Shown: in pieces, positions 31,888 to 41,618 of the stretch
Layout of the letters: the number at the start of each line of letters is the position of its first letter
How positions within the stretch are numbered: position 1 is the stretch's first letter
Assembly (NCBI RefSeq): GCF_024346585.1
Contig: NZ_AP024523.1
Coordinates: 1,991,024-2,055,023, forward strand
Direction of reading: 5' to 3'
DNA: 64,000 nt
DNA from: Streptococcus toyakuensis
GTDB lineage: Bacteria; Bacillota; Bacilli; Lactobacillales; Streptococcaceae
The notes under the pieces: model-generated
The model's input: the letters and a program-made list of their open reading frames with translations, nothing else
What the model was told of the DNA's origin: nothing
The model's database searches: none
Program-made: the position numbers and the translations under genes

Positions 31888-33182
31888 AGCCCCGCCTCCT
31901 TATTCATCTGCTGAATTTCCTTAATTGCCTTTTTGATTGAAGCATTTAACCCGTCATGGAAGAAAAGCAAATCTCCTGTCGGTCTGTCCATACTCCGACC
32001 GACACGTCCTCCAATCTGTATTAAACTAGACTTGGTAAACAGACGATGATTGGCCTCTACTACGAAAACGTCAACACAAGGGAAGGTAACTCCACGCTCC
32101 AATATCGTCGTACTGATAAGTATTGTCAGTTCTCTATCTCGAAAAGCTTGTACCTGCTCTAATCGATTTTCTGTGATAGAAGATACAAAGCCAATTTTCT
32201 CATTTGGAAATTGCTCCTGTATGATTTCTTTTAACTGTTCCCCTTTCTTAATCTCTGAAGCAAAAATGAGTAACGGATAACCTGTCTTTCTCTGCTTCTC
32301 AATATAAGACTTTAGCTTTGGTGACAACCGACTTTTCTCTAAACAGTGATTAAAATCGGATAACCAGACAGGTTTAGGAATAATCAAAGGATTTCCATGA
32401 AATCGTCTTGGCAAACTCAATCGTTTTAATTCTCCGATGCGAACCTTCCTATCTAACTCATCGGTAGAAGTTGCTGTTAAAAAGATTCTCAAGCCATTCT
32501 CCTTTACACTATTCTTGACAGCATGGTAAAGCATAGGATTGTCAACATAAGGAAAGGCATCTACTTCATCCACTATCAGTAAATCAAAAGCTTGATAAAA
32601 CTTCAATAACTGATGGGTCGTCGCAACAACTAGTGGTGTTCGAAAATACGGCTCTGATTCTCCATGTAGGAGGGCTATCTCACAAGCAAAATCCTTTTGC
32701 AGGCGCTTATACAGCTCCAAACAAACGTCTATGCGAGGACTGGCCAAACACACTGCACCACCCGCATTGATCACTTTAGCTACTACTTGATAAATCATTT
32801 CTGTCTTTCCAGCTCCTGTTACAGCGTGAACCAAGCTTGGCTCTTGCTTGTCTACCGCTTGAAGCAGTCCCTGTGATACCTTATCTTGAAAAGGAGTTAA
32901 TTGACCACGCCATTTAAGAATATCTTGCTTCGCAAAATCCTCCTGCGGAAAATAGTATAAAACTTGATCACTCCTGACTCGCTTCATTAGCAAACACTCC
33001 CTACAATAGTAAGCACCGATGGGCAAATACCATTCATCTAAAATAGCACTATCACAACGTTGACAGAAAAGTTTCCCTTTCTCCTTTCTCATTGCTGGAA
33101 GTTTCTCCGCCAACTGACGTTCCTCTTTAGTTAATTCATTCTCCGTAAACAACCGACCGAGATAATTTGGATTTACTTTCAT
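31884..33182 (-). CDS. comFA: ATP-dependent DNA uptake helicase ComFA
   Basis: 432-residue superfamily-2 helicase that drives DNA uptake at the membrane. N-terminal zinc site (CQRC, CREC), Walker A AVTGAGKTE near residue 120, DEVDAFP (DEAD-like) near 210, and QIGGRVGRSMDRP motif VI near 400. The ComX box ends seven bases before the ATG, so the leader is almost absent. Confidence 0.95.
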   Translation of the reverse strand: MKVNPNYLGRLFTENELTKEERQLAEKLPAMRKEKGKLFCQRCDSAILDEWYLPIGAYYCRECLLMKRVRSDQVLYYFPQEDFAKQDILKWRGQLTPFQDKVSQGLLQAVDKQEPSLVHAVTGAGKTEMIYQVVAKVINAGGAVCLASPRIDVCLELYKRLQKDFACEIALLHGESEPYFRTPLVVATTHQLLKFYQAFDLLIVDEVDAFPYVDNPMLYHAVKNSVKENGLRIFLTATSTDELDRKVRIGELKRLSLPRRFHGNPLIIPKPVWLSDFNHCLEKSRLSPKLKSYIEKQRKTGYPLLIFASEIKKGEQLKEIIQEQFPNEKIGFVSSITENRLEQVQAFRDRELTILISTTILERGVTFPCVDVFVVEANHRLFTKSSLIQIGGRVGRSMDRPTGDLLFFHDGLNASIKKAIKEIQQMNKEAGL

Positions 33183-33189
33183 ACTTCTT

Positions 33190-33197
33190 TATTCGTA
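33190..33197 (-). promoter_or_regulatory. ComX (SigX) cin-box of comFA
   Basis: Exact TACGAATA on the minus strand, seven bases upstream of the comFA ATG. Confidence 0.88.
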
Positions 33198-33238
33198 AAA
33201 ACCTAGCGCTTTAAATGATTTTTTAGTACAATTAAATC

Positions 33239-33874
33239 ATGGAATTTAGAACAATTAAAGAGAACGGACAAGTCCAAGAAGAAATCAAAAAATCACGCTT
33301 TATCTGTCATGCCAAGCGTGTTTATAGCGAAGAAGAGGCTCGTAACTTCATTACTGCCATCAAGAAAGAGCACTACAAAGCTACTCATAACTGCTCTGCC
33401 TTCATTATTGGGGAACGTAGCGAAATCAAACGGACAAGTGATGATGGTGAGCCCAGTGGGACTGCTGGCGTTCCCATGCTTGGGGTTCTAGAAAATCACA
33501 ATCTTACTAATGTCTGTGTGGTAGTGACACGCTACTTTGGTGGCATTAAACTAGGCGCTGGAGGATTGATTCGTGCTTACGCTGGCAGTGTTGCCTTAGC
33601 TGTCAAAGAAATTGGCATCATTGAAATAAAGGAACAGGCTGGCATTGCTATTCAAATGTCTTACGCTCAGTATCAAGAGTACAGTAACTTCCTTAAGGAA
33701 CATAATCTTATGGAACTTGAGACAAACTTTACAGATCAAGTCGATACGATGATTTATGTTAATAAAGAAGAAAAAGAAACTATTAAAGCTTCACTTGTAG
33801 AGTTTTTTAATGGAAAAGTCACTTTAACTGATCAAGGTTTACGAGAAGTTGAAGTTCCTGTAAATTTAGTGTAA
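33239..33874 (+). CDS. yigZ: YigZ/IMPACT family protein
   Basis: 211 residues with the UPF0029/IMPACT signature: HNCSAFIIG, KRTSDDGEPSGTAGVPML near residues 64-81 and YFGGIKLGAGGLIRAY near 100-115. Biochemical role not settled. Divergent from comFA with 56 bases between starts. TACAAT (33227-33232) ends six bases before the ATG and no ribosome site is visible, so its message may be leaderless. Confidence 0.9.
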   Translation: MEFRTIKENGQVQEEIKKSRFICHAKRVYSEEEARNFITAIKKEHYKATHNCSAFIIGERSEIKRTSDDGEPSGTAGVPMLGVLENHNLTNVCVVVTRYFGGIKLGAGGLIRAYAGSVALAVKEIGIIEIKEQAGIAIQMSYAQYQEYSNFLKEHNLMELETNFTDQVDTMIYVNKEEKETIKASLVEFFNGKVTLTDQGLREVEVPVNLV

Positions 33875-34063
33875 ATAATAGATAATACAGTGTTTCACTG
33901 ATATCTTCACCGCTACTTTAATTAACAACATAAAAAGGTGCTTGCCAAGACCTACTAGAAAATGAAGAAATTCAAAAAGAAAACAGATATCGTTCCACTT
34001 TACACCTATTTACTAGAATTAGCTTATCACAATCGCTTGAAAATTAATGGCTTAGACCTGTGA
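33875..34063 (+). other. Stretch without a confident gene
   Basis: Between yigZ and its terminator. It holds a 33-codon ORF (ATG 33962, TGA 34061-34063; start MKKFKKKTDIVPLY) with no clear ribosome site, and another open frame across the same bases. It may be the relic of a decayed gene. I do not recognise it. Confidence 0.3.
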
Positions 34064-34066
34064 TAT

Positions 34067-34098
34067 AAAAAAATCCTATCACTTTGATAGGATTTCTA
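34067..34098. terminator. Strong hairpin terminator between yigZ and cysK
   Basis: Perfect 11-base stem AAATCCTATCA / TGATAGGATTT with a CTT loop (34071-34095). The T run is better on the minus strand (T7) than on the plus strand. Confidence 0.75.
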
Positions 34099-34101
34099 TA
34101 T

Positions 34102-34130
34102 TTTACAAATGGTATAGTTAGCGTTATACT
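34102..34130 (+). promoter_or_regulatory. cysK promoter
   Basis: TTTACA (34102-34107), 17-base spacer, TATACT (34125-34130). Confidence 0.65.
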
Positions 34131-34159
34131 AGAAATATCTTATACAAAGAGGTATTCAT

Positions 34160-35086
34160 ATGTCTATTTATAACAACATTACTGAATTAATCGGACAAAC
34201 ACCGATTGTTAAACTTAACAACATCGTGCCAGAAGGGGCTGCGGACGTCTATGTAAAGCTTGAAGCATTCAACCCTGGTTCTTCTGTAAAAGATCGTATT
34301 GCTCTTAGCATGATTGAAAAAGCTGAACAAGACGGTACTCTGAAACCAGGTTCTACAATTGTTGAAGCAACAAGTGGAAACACTGGTATTGGACTTTCAT
34401 GGGTAGGTGCTGCTAAAGGGTATAAAGTTGTCATTGTTATGCCTGAAACTATGAGTGTAGAACGCCGTAAGATTATCCAAGCCTATGGCGCTGAACTCAT
34501 CCTCACTCCTGGTAGCGAAGGAATGAAAGGTGCTATTGCTAAGGCTCAAGAAATCGCTGCTGAACGTGATGGTTTCCTTCCTCTTCAATTTGACAATCCA
34601 GCTAATCCAGAAGTACACGAAAGAACAACAGGAGCTGAGATATTAGCTACTTTCGGTAAAGATGGATTAGATGCCTTTGTTACTGGAGTTGGTACCGGTG
34701 GAACAATTTCTGGTGTTTCTCATGCCCTCAAAACAGCAAATTCAAGTATTCAAGTTTATGCAGTAGAGGCAGATGAATCTGCTATTCTATCTGGTGAAAA
34801 ACCTGGCCCTCACAAAATTCAAGGTATCTCAGCTGGATTTATTCCTGATACACTTGATACAAATGCCTATGATGGTATTGTTCGTGTAACATCAGACGAT
34901 GCACTAGCACTCGGCCGTGAGATTGGTGGAAAAGAAGGATTCCTTGTAGGGATTTCTTCAGCTGCAGCTATCTACGGAGCCATCGAGGTTGCCAAGAAAT
35001 TAGGTACAGGTAAAAAAGTTCTTGCTCTAGCACCAGATAACGGTGAACGTTATCTCTCTACAGCACTTTATGAATTTGAAGTGTAG
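34160..35086 (+). CDS. cysK: Cysteine synthase (O-acetylserine sulfhydrylase)
   Basis: 308-residue PLP enzyme making cysteine from O-acetylserine and sulfide. The PLP lysine is in [12 protein letters not shown] near residue 43, the substrate loop is TSGNTG near 70, and the phosphate loop is GTGGTISG near 175. Single gene with its own promoter and terminator; AGAGG lies about 8-12 bases before the ATG. Confidence 0.95.
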   Translation: MSIYNNITELIGQTPIVKLNNIVPEGAADVYVKLEAFNPGSSVKDRIALSMIEKAEQDGTLKPGSTIVEATSGNTGIGLSWVGAAKGYKVVIVMPETMSVERRKIIQAYGAELILTPGSEGMKGAIAKAQEIAAERDGFLPLQFDNPANPEVHERTTGAEILATFGKDGLDAFVTGVGTGGTISGVSHALKTANSSIQVYAVEADESAILSGEKPGPHKIQGISAGFIPDTLDTNAYDGIVRVTSDDALALGREIGGKEGFLVGISSAAAIYGAIEVAKKLGTGKKVLALAPDNGERYLSTALYEFEV

Positions 35087-35102
35087 TCTCCTAAATGCAC
35101 TT

Positions 35103-35125
35103 AGCCCTTTTTATAGGGCTTTTTA
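35103..35125 (+). terminator. Terminator after cysK
   Basis: Stem AGCCCT / AGGGCT with loop TTTTAT followed by T5. Confidence 0.8.
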
Positions 35126-35177
35126 TTTATATCTTGAAAAGTAGAATTCTTTCCCTATAGGAATCTACTGCATAGAA

Positions 35178-35205
35178 AAAAGGAAGCTAAAGTGCTTCCT
35201 TTTTA
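35178..35205. terminator. Terminator after tsf
   Basis: Stem GGAAGC / GCTTCC (35182-35199), A run on one side and T run on the other, so usable from both strands. Confidence 0.8.
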
Positions 35206-35208
35206 TTA

Positions 35209-36249
35209 TTAGTTATTCAAGGCTGCTGCCATTGTAGCTGCAACTTCAGCTTCGAAGTCGTTTGCAGCTTTTTCGATACCTTCACCAACTTCAAAGCGAG
35301 CAAACTCAACTACTGAAGCGTTAACTGATTCAAGGTATGCTTCAACTGTCTTGCTGTCATCCATGATATATACTTGCGCAAGAAGTGTATAAGCTTGGTC
35401 AACTTTAGTGTTGTCAAGCATGAAGCGATCCATTTTACCTGGGATGATTTTGTCCCAGATTTTTTCTGGTTTGCCTTCTGCAGCCAATTCAGCTTTGATG
35501 TCAGCTTCAGCTTGAGCAATAACATCATCAGTCAATTGAGCTTTTGATCCATACTTCAAGTGTGGAAGAGCTGGTTTGTTAACCATTGCACGACTTTCAT
35601 TGTCTTGGTCGATTACGTGGTTCAATTGTGCCAACTCATCTTTAACGAATTGCTCATCCAATTCTTTATAAGAAAGAACTGTTGGTTTCATCGCTGCGAT
35701 ATGCATTGACAATTGTTTAGCAAGTGCTTCGTCTCCACCTTCAATAACTGAAATAACACCGATACGTCCACCGTTATGTTGGTAAGCTCCGAAGTGTTGT
35801 GCGTCTGTTTTTTCAATCAAAGCAAAGCGACGGAATGAGATTTTTTCTCCGATAGTTGCTGTTGCAGATACATATGCAGCTTCAAGAGTTTCACCTGAAG
35901 GCATTGTCAAAGCAAGTGCTTCTTCATTATTAGCAGGTTTTCCTTCAGCAATAACTTTAGCTGTAGTATTTACCAATTCAACGAATTGAGCGTTTTTCGC
36001 AACGAAGTCAGTTTCAGCATTTACTTCAATAACTGCTGCAACATTACCGTTAACATAAACACCAGTCAAACCTTCTGCAGCAACACGGTCAGCCTTCTTA
36101 GCTGCCTTAGCCATACCTTTTTCACGAAGCAATTCAATCGCTTTTTCGATGTCACCGTCTGTTTCTACAAGCGCTTTTTTAGCGTCCATAACTCCGGCAC
36201 CAGATTTTTCACGCAACTCTTTTACAAGTTTAGCTGTAATTTCTGCCAT
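35209..36249 (-). CDS. tsf: Translation elongation factor Ts
   Basis: 346-residue nucleotide exchange factor for EF-Tu. N-terminal UBA-like part [26 protein letters not shown] and the core signature block [11 protein letters not shown] (here [11 protein letters not shown] near residue 76-86). Longer than the E. coli protein, as usual in streptococci. Second gene after rpsB, with an attenuator-like hairpin between. Confidence 0.97.
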   Translation of the reverse strand: MAEITAKLVKELREKSGAGVMDAKKALVETDGDIEKAIELLREKGMAKAAKKADRVAAEGLTGVYVNGNVAAVIEVNAETDFVAKNAQFVELVNTTAKVIAEGKPANNEEALALTMPSGETLEAAYVSATATIGEKISFRRFALIEKTDAQHFGAYQHNGGRIGVISVIEGGDEALAKQLSMHIAAMKPTVLSYKELDEQFVKDELAQLNHVIDQDNESRAMVNKPALPHLKYGSKAQLTDDVIAQAEADIKAELAAEGKPEKIWDKIIPGKMDRFMLDNTKVDQAYTLLAQVYIMDDSKTVEAYLESVNASVVEFARFEVGEGIEKAANDFEAEVAATMAAALNN

Positions 36250-36274
36250 TTTGATTCTCCTATATTTTTTAAAA

Positions 36275-36307
36275 ATAGGAGAGCTGGGCTAAGCCCCGCC
36301 CTCCTAG
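36275..36307 (-). terminator. rpsB-tsf intergenic hairpin (possible attenuator)
   Basis: Minus strand TAGGAG..GGGCTTAGCCC..CTCCTA followed by T5. It lies between rpsB and tsf and may reduce read-through into tsf. Confidence 0.65.
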
Positions 36308-36327
36308 GTAATTACTATTTATATGAA

Positions 36328-37107
36328 TTAAGCGTTGTCGCCTTCTACAACTTCAACGATTTCTTCAATTGAATCGGCTTGAGCTTCAGAAGCTGCAAAT
36401 TCTGCTTCAACTGCTACTGCATCTTCACCTTGACGTCCTTCGATGATAGCGTCAGCCAATTTAGCTGTAATCAATTTAACAGCGCGGATAGCGTCATCGT
36501 TAGCTGGGATGATTACATCGATATCATCTGGATCAGTATTTGTGTCAACCATCGCTACAACTGGGATTCCCAATTTCTTAGCTTCTTTAACAGCGATTTG
36601 CTCTTTATGTGGGTCAACTACGTACATAACATCTGGGATACGAGGCATATCTTCGATACCACCCAAGAATTTTTCAAGACGTGCACGTTGTTTGTTAAGA
36701 AGTGCAACTTCTTTCTTAGGAAGAACTTCGAAAGTTCCATCTTCTTCCATACGTTTGATTTCTTTCAAACGAGCGATACGTTTTTGGATTGTTCCCCAGT
36801 TTGTAAGAGTTCCACCCAACCAACGGTGGTTGATGAAGTATTGACCTGAACGTACTGCTTCTTCAGCAACTGCATCAGCCGCTTGTTTCTTAGTACCAAC
36901 GAACAATACAACTGCATCGTTAGCTGCTGCATCACGCATGAAGTCGTATGCTTGGTCAGCGTATTTTACAGTTTGTTGCAAGTCGATAACGTGGATTCCG
37001 TTACGCTCAGTGAAGATGTACTTAGCCATCTTAGGGTTCCAGCGACGAGTTTGGTGACCAAAGTGTACACCAGCCTCAAGAAGTTGTTTCATTGAAATTA
37101 CTGCCAT
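36328..37107 (-). CDS. rpsB: 30S ribosomal protein uS2
   Basis: 259 residues starting [19 protein letters not shown] at the ATG 37107, with GGAG upstream; the frame is open to 37191 but that extension lies in the leader. [21 protein letters not shown] and GRQ motifs are typical of uS2. Acidic C-terminal tail. Confidence 0.97.
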   Translation of the reverse strand: MAVISMKQLLEAGVHFGHQTRRWNPKMAKYIFTERNGIHVIDLQQTVKYADQAYDFMRDAAANDAVVLFVGTKKQAADAVAEEAVRSGQYFINHRWLGGTLTNWGTIQKRIARLKEIKRMEEDGTFEVLPKKEVALLNKQRARLEKFLGGIEDMPRIPDVMYVVDPHKEQIAVKEAKKLGIPVVAMVDTNTDPDDIDVIIPANDDAIRAVKLITAKLADAIIEGRQGEDAVAVEAEFAASEAQADSIEEIVEVVEGDNA

Positions 37108-37223
37108 GAGTATTTCTCCTTTTTGTTTTTTTCCTCTTCTTGACTTCAACTCGCAAAACGACCCAAAGGCAACTGTTTCACAATTCATCAAGAATGAGTA
37201 TTATCGTTCACACGACAGTTTTC

Positions 37224-37252
37224 ATTTTACCATACTTTTTCAATATTTTCAA
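37224..37252 (-). promoter_or_regulatory. rpsB promoter
   Basis: Minus strand -35 TTGAAA (37247-37252), 17-base spacer, extended -10 TGGTAAAAT (hexamer 37224-37229). The leader to the ATG is about 110 bases and may carry control by S2; I cannot assign a known leader fold. Confidence 0.7.
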
Positions 37253-37293
37253 GCGATTTTAGTAGATTTTTAAAGTAAGTTAACTATATAAAT

Positions 37294-37324
37294 CATAAAA
37301 GAGACTCAAATCGAGCCTCTTCGT
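37294..37324 (-). terminator. Terminator after pcsB
   Basis: Minus-strand stem AAGAGGCTC / GAGTCTCTT followed by T-rich bases. Confidence 0.75.
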
Positions 37325-37332
37325 TTTATTCA

Positions 37333-38526
37333 TTAGTTTGGATAGATATATGTTACAAAACCTTCTGAAGTTGTAGTAGGATTGAACCAACCACGTTTAT
37401 TTCCGATTGTACGATTTCCACCATAGTTTGATTCAGATACTTGGATACTTGTTGATGATGAAACAGCTGTAACCACGGCTACGTGTCCATATCCACCATC
37501 ATTCCAACATGCAATAGCACCAACTTGAGGTGTAGATCCTGTACGGAATCCTGCTGCAGCTGCACTTGTAGCCCACTGTGCCCCATTACCCCAGTAATCT
37601 CCAGCCCAAGGTGCCAATGTTTTAGCTCCCCATGTACACTCACCAGTTGGATAACTTGAAGCGTTTGTACTGTATGTTGGACGATGTTTTACTGGTGCAG
37701 GAGTGTAGCTTGAAGATGATTCAGATGAACTAGATACTGCTTGAACTTCTGCTGTAAAAGTTGTATTTCCAGAAGCAACTACTGTTTGTTGTTGACTTGC
37801 TTGTTTAGCTTTGTAGGCTGCTTCTGCTTCTGCAGCTGCTTTAGCTTCTGCTTCCGCTGCAGCTTTTTTCTCAAGTAAACTTGCTTTTTCATCCTCTGCA
37901 GTAGCCTTTTCAGCAGCAAGATTCAATTCTGCAGCTTTCAACTCAGCTTGTTTTGTAGTTAATGATTGAGCATCATCAGCTAGTTTTTGCTGATTTGCAA
38001 TAACTGTATTAATCGCATCATTGTTTGCTACTTGTTTTTCAGAAATAGCTTTTTTATCTGCTTTTTGTTGTTCCAACATTTTGTTGTTTGCAGATACGAT
38101 TTCACTCATTGCAGCAACACGTGAAATAGCTTCTGTAATTGATTTTGAGTTTACAATTGTATTGATGTAATTTGTTGCAGCTCCATTTGTTTGAGCACTA
38201 CGAGCTTGTTTTTGCAATGAATCATTGCGAGATACAATATTCTTAGAAAGTTCTGTAATTTCACCCTCAAGCTTTTTAGATTCTGCTTGTAGTCTATCAT
38301 TTTCAGATTGCAAGTTTGATTGCTCTGTTTGAATAGCAGATACTTGCTCCTGAATTTGATCAACTTGTTTTTGGGCTTCTTGTTGTTGTGCTGTTAAGTT
38401 ACTAATTTTATTATCTTGAGCAGCAATTTTGTCATCAGTCGTTTCTGCATGCGCAGTTGTTAAAACAGCTACTTGAGAAACCATTACTGTACTTAGTAAA
38501 AGTGACGCTAAGATTTTTTTCTTCAT
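37333..38526 (-). CDS. pcsB: Cell division hydrolase PcsB
   Basis: 397-residue secreted protein essential for septum splitting, switched on by FtsEX. Signal peptide to about residue 27 (AHA cleavage region), long coiled coil about 30-240 rich in Gln, Ala and Glu, Ala-rich and Ser-rich linkers, and a C-terminal CHAP domain with Cys in GECTWGAK near residue 293 and His in GYGHVAVV near 349. A WalR (VicR) site lies upstream of its promoter. Confidence 0.95.
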   Translation of the reverse strand: MKKKILASLLLSTVMVSQVAVLTTAHAETTDDKIAAQDNKISNLTAQQQEAQKQVDQIQEQVSAIQTEQSNLQSENDRLQAESKKLEGEITELSKNIVSRNDSLQKQARSAQTNGAATNYINTIVNSKSITEAISRVAAMSEIVSANNKMLEQQKADKKAISEKQVANNDAINTVIANQQKLADDAQSLTTKQAELKAAELNLAAEKATAEDEKASLLEKKAAAEAEAKAAAEAEAAYKAKQASQQQTVVASGNTTFTAEVQAVSSSSESSSSYTPAPVKHRPTYSTNASSYPTGECTWGAKTLAPWAGDYWGNGAQWATSAAAAGFRTGSTPQVGAIACWNDGGYGHVAVVTAVSSSTSIQVSESNYGGNRTIGNKRGWFNPTTTSEGFVTYIYPN

Positions 38527-38561
38527 ATTTCGTAGATACTCCTTCTTTTAAAGACACTACT

Positions 38562-38605
38562 AGTATACCAAAAAAAGGCCTAATGAATATTACGCCTTTG
38601 TTACA
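38562..38605 (-). promoter_or_regulatory. pcsB promoter with WalR (VicR) site
   Basis: TGTAACAAAGGCGTAA (38590-38605, minus strand) matches TGTNA-N6-TGTNA with one mismatch. Extended -10 TGGTATACT (hexamer 38562-38567) lies 22 bases downstream; no good -35, which fits activator dependence. Confidence 0.8.
38570..38598 (-). terminator. Terminator after mreD
   Basis: AAGGC-G-TAAT / ATTA-G-GCCTT followed by T7 on the minus strand; it overlaps the WalR site of pcsB. Confidence 0.75.
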
Positions 38606-38619
38606 TTTTTATTTCTTTC

Positions 38620-39114
38620 TTATAGGTAAATCTTTTCAAAAATAAACTGAAAAATAATCATCCACACAAGATTTAAAATCATGGATGGTACTAAACTATA
38701 GACTATAAATAAAGACATACCATCCACAGTTAAACCTACCACTAATGCAAGTATATAAGCTCCCATCTCAAATAGAAAAGTCATGACAATAATTGCCAAC
38801 ATTCTCGTCCAACGATTCAATAAAATAACACTATTAAATTTATGGAGAAATACTCCCAACAAGACGAACAACAAAGTTGCAATCCCTATCAAGTGGAAAA
38901 AGTAAATGTCATAAACCAAACCCACTACAAAACAATAAGCTAAATAGAAATACTCTGATACTTCAATCGTCTCAAATAAGAGAAACAGAAATAGAAAATG
39001 ACTAGCCAACTGAACGTGGGGGAAAAATGAGCCCAGAAGCTGGCTAATATGGGCATCAATTAGAACAAAGAAAGGAAGCAATAAAAATACTCCAACTCGC
39101 TTCAACTGTCTCAT
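38620..39114 (-). CDS. mreD: Rod shape-determining protein MreD
   Basis: 164-residue hydrophobic protein with five or six spans. It begins on the mreC stop codon region and works with MreC in peripheral wall synthesis. Ovoid streptococci keep mreCD without mreB. Confidence 0.9.
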   Translation of the reverse strand: MRQLKRVGVFLLLPFFVLIDAHISQLLGSFFPHVQLASHFLFLFLLFETIEVSEYFYLAYCFVVGLVYDIYFFHLIGIATLLFVLLGVFLHKFNSVILLNRWTRMLAIIVMTFLFEMGAYILALVVGLTVDGMSLFIVYSLVPSMILNLVWMIIFQFIFEKIYL

Positions 39115-39932
39115 TATGAATTCCCCACTAATTCTATCACATTCACATTATGAGTATCTGCACTCAATTTAACAGTTACTTCTCGTGTCAAGTAGTCCGT
39201 ACTATGCGTTGTAGCAACCACTTCACCAACAGGAATATCAGCAACGTTAAAGTTTCCTAGTCCACCAGTGGTCACCTTATCTCCTGCACTAATATCGCTA
39301 CTACCATTTAATTGACTAATTTTGAGAACTTCATTTTCCTTGTCATAGCCAACAATAATCCCATAAATTGTAGTAGAACCATGTTGAATTTTAACAGAAA
39401 TCTTATCAGCATTTTCCGTATTTGTCAGAAGGTTGACCATAGTAGAATTCTCCTCTACTTTTGAGACACTCCCAATCAAACCACCATTTGCAATGGCTAA
39501 CATGTTTTCAGAAGCCCCTTTTGATTTGCCTGCATCCAGGGTCAATTCCTGCTTCCAAGATACCGGAGAACGCATAATTACATCTGCTGATAAAGTCTTT
39601 GTGGCTTGTAACTTGGACTTCATATCAAGCAATTGACGCAGTTGTTCATTTTCCGTCTTTAAACTTTCCGCCTCATTTGATTTCACTTCTAATTGGTAAA
39701 TCTGTTTCTTCAAACTCTCATTTTCATTATAAGTTCGTGTCAAATGAGCCAAATCTGATTTGACAGAATCAAACCACTGAAAAGGTTTTTGTACAACCCT
39801 ATCAACCAATGAGATTCCATCGCCTAATTTTGTCACAATTGTACTTGAATAAGTCGTCGCTAAGAGAGCTGACACAAGCAGAACAGTGACAAAAACAATA
39901 ATGACATATTTTGATTTTTTAAAACGGTTCAT
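39114..39932 (-). CDS. mreC: Rod shape-determining protein MreC
   Basis: 272 residues: one N-terminal span (about 10-28), a coiled coil about 65-105 and a beta-rich periplasm-side domain with IANGGLIGSVSKVEENSTMV. It organises side-wall synthesis. Overlaps mreD by one base. Confidence 0.93.
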   Translation of the reverse strand: MNRFKKSKYVIIVFVTVLLVSALLATTYSSTIVTKLGDGISLVDRVVQKPFQWFDSVKSDLAHLTRTYNENESLKKQIYQLEVKSNEAESLKTENEQLRQLLDMKSKLQATKTLSADVIMRSPVSWKQELTLDAGKSKGASENMLAIANGGLIGSVSKVEENSTMVNLLTNTENADKISVKIQHGSTTIYGIIVGYDKENEVLKISQLNGSSDISAGDKVTTGGLGNFNVADIPVGEVVATTHSTDYLTREVTVKLSADTHNVNVIELVGNS

Positions 39933-39991
39933 ATCCCTACCTTTATATCAAAAACTGTTACAGTAACTTTTTATCAATTCTTTAAAAGATA

Positions 39992-40786
39992 CTAAGATTT
40001 TAAGAAAAATAAGCAACAACCAAGTACGATAATAACAAGAATAGTCAGCGTATCCTTTCGAGTCCATTTCAATTGTCTGTATTGACTTCTGCCTTTTCCA
40101 CCCTGATAACCACGCGCTTCCATAGCGATAGCCAAGGAATCTGCACGTTTTAAACTTGTTGCAAAAAGAGGAATCAAAATGGGAATCATAGCTTTCACCT
40201 TTTGAACAATGCTTCCTTCTCCAAAATCCACTCCACGCGCTTTCTGCGCATTCATAATCCGCGTCGTATCATCCATCAAGGTCGGGACAAAACGCAAACT
40301 CATGGACAGCATTAAGCCAATTTCATGAACCGGAACTTTCACACGCTTTAAAGGTGCTAACAAAGCTTCGACAGCTGATGCCAAACTTAAGGGCATGGTC
40401 GTTAAGGTTAACAAAGTTGAAAAGAAAATAATCAATACAAAGCGACAAAAAATAATTCCAGCTTGTTGCAAAGCATAATCCGTGATTCTCACAAACGAAA
40501 ACTCAAATAAAACATTCCCATTAGAAATGAAAAACAGTTGGAAAATAGTTGTGAAGGCAATCAAGAAAAACATAGATTTCAAGCCCTGAATAAAAAATGA
40601 AAGAGATACTCCTGACAAGGCAATAAATATCCCTGTCGCTACAAAAAGAATCAGATTTGTCAAAGGGTTATTAGCCCAAAACACAATCAAAATCAGTAGC
40701 ATCATAGCCAGTAATTTGCTACGTGGATCCAATCGGTGAACAATCGAATCCCCTGGGATATAACGCCCCAAAATCATACTATCCAT
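39992..40786 (-). CDS. ecfT: ECF transporter transmembrane component EcfT
   Basis: 264-residue membrane subunit shared by vitamin ECF importers. Five or six spans and the two coupling motifs: AQKARGVDF near residue 180 and [10 protein letters not shown] near residue 218. Overlaps ecfA2 by eight bases. Confidence 0.94.
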   Translation of the reverse strand: MDSMILGRYIPGDSIVHRLDPRSKLLAMMLLILIVFWANNPLTNLILFVATGIFIALSGVSLSFFIQGLKSMFFLIAFTTIFQLFFISNGNVLFEFSFVRITDYALQQAGIIFCRFVLIIFFSTLLTLTTMPLSLASAVEALLAPLKRVKVPVHEIGLMLSMSLRFVPTLMDDTTRIMNAQKARGVDFGEGSIVQKVKAMIPILIPLFATSLKRADSLAIAMEARGYQGGKGRSQYRQLKWTRKDTLTILVIIVLGCCLFFLKS

Positions 40787-41618
40787 TTAGCGACTCCTTG
40801 AACTCCTCTATCTTAATCGGTAATCGTTTAAATGACACGCCTCTATCAGCCAATCGTTTACAAAAGGCTGTAATTTTAGGTACTCCCAACTGCACTTCTT
40901 CCATAAAGACAACATCTTGAAAGACATCACTTGGTTTACCACCCTTAACTAAACGTCCCTTTTCCATCACATAGACTTGATTTGCATATTCAGCAACATC
41001 ATCCATCAAATGCGTTACCAAGACAATGGTCATCCCTGACTGGTGGAGTTTTTTGAACAAATTCATCAGCTCTTTTCTTCCCAGGGGATCTAGGACTGCT
41101 GTGGGCTCATCTAAGACTAATATGGCTGGTTCCATGGCAAGTATGCCTGCAATGGCGACACGTCTCATTTGTCCACCTGATAGCTCAAACGGACTACGAT
41201 TAAAAAGTGATTCATCAATTCCAACTAGAGCCAGTTTCTCACGCGCAATCTTCTCCGCATCTTCTTCAGAAACTCCAAAATTTTGCGGTCCAAAAGCAAC
41301 GTCTTTCAAAACCGTTTCTTCAAAAATCTGATTTTCAGCAAACTGAAATACCAAACCAACCTGTTTTCTAATTTGACGAATGTCTTTATTTTTAGAAGTC
41401 GAAGTGATTAAGGTATCAAAAACTCGCACACTCCCTTGACTTGGCACCAATAAACCATTTAATAGTTGTAAAATAGTTGATTTACCACTACCTGTGTGGC
41501 CAATTAAAGCCGTATAAGAACCATCTTCAATCGTCAAAGAAACATCTGACAAAGCTGTTGAAGCTAAGGGAGTTCCTTCTTGATACGTAAAACTCACATT
41601 TTCTAGAGCAATTCCCAT
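40779..41618 (-). CDS. ecfA2: ECF transporter ATPase EcfA2
   Basis: 279-residue ATPase with GHTGSGKST (Walker A), [13 protein letters not shown] (signature) and [12 protein letters not shown] (Walker B). It pairs with EcfA1 to energise S-components encoded elsewhere. Overlaps ecfA1 by 16 bases. Confidence 0.94.
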   Translation of the reverse strand: MGIALENVSFTYQEGTPLASTALSDVSLTIEDGSYTALIGHTGSGKSTILQLLNGLLVPSQGSVRVFDTLITSTSKNKDIRQIRKQVGLVFQFAENQIFEETVLKDVAFGPQNFGVSEEDAEKIAREKLALVGIDESLFNRSPFELSGGQMRRVAIAGILAMEPAILVLDEPTAVLDPLGRKELMNLFKKLHQSGMTIVLVTHLMDDVAEYANQVYVMEKGRLVKGGKPSDVFQDVVFMEEVQLGVPKITAFCKRLADRGVSFKRLPIKIEEFKESLNG

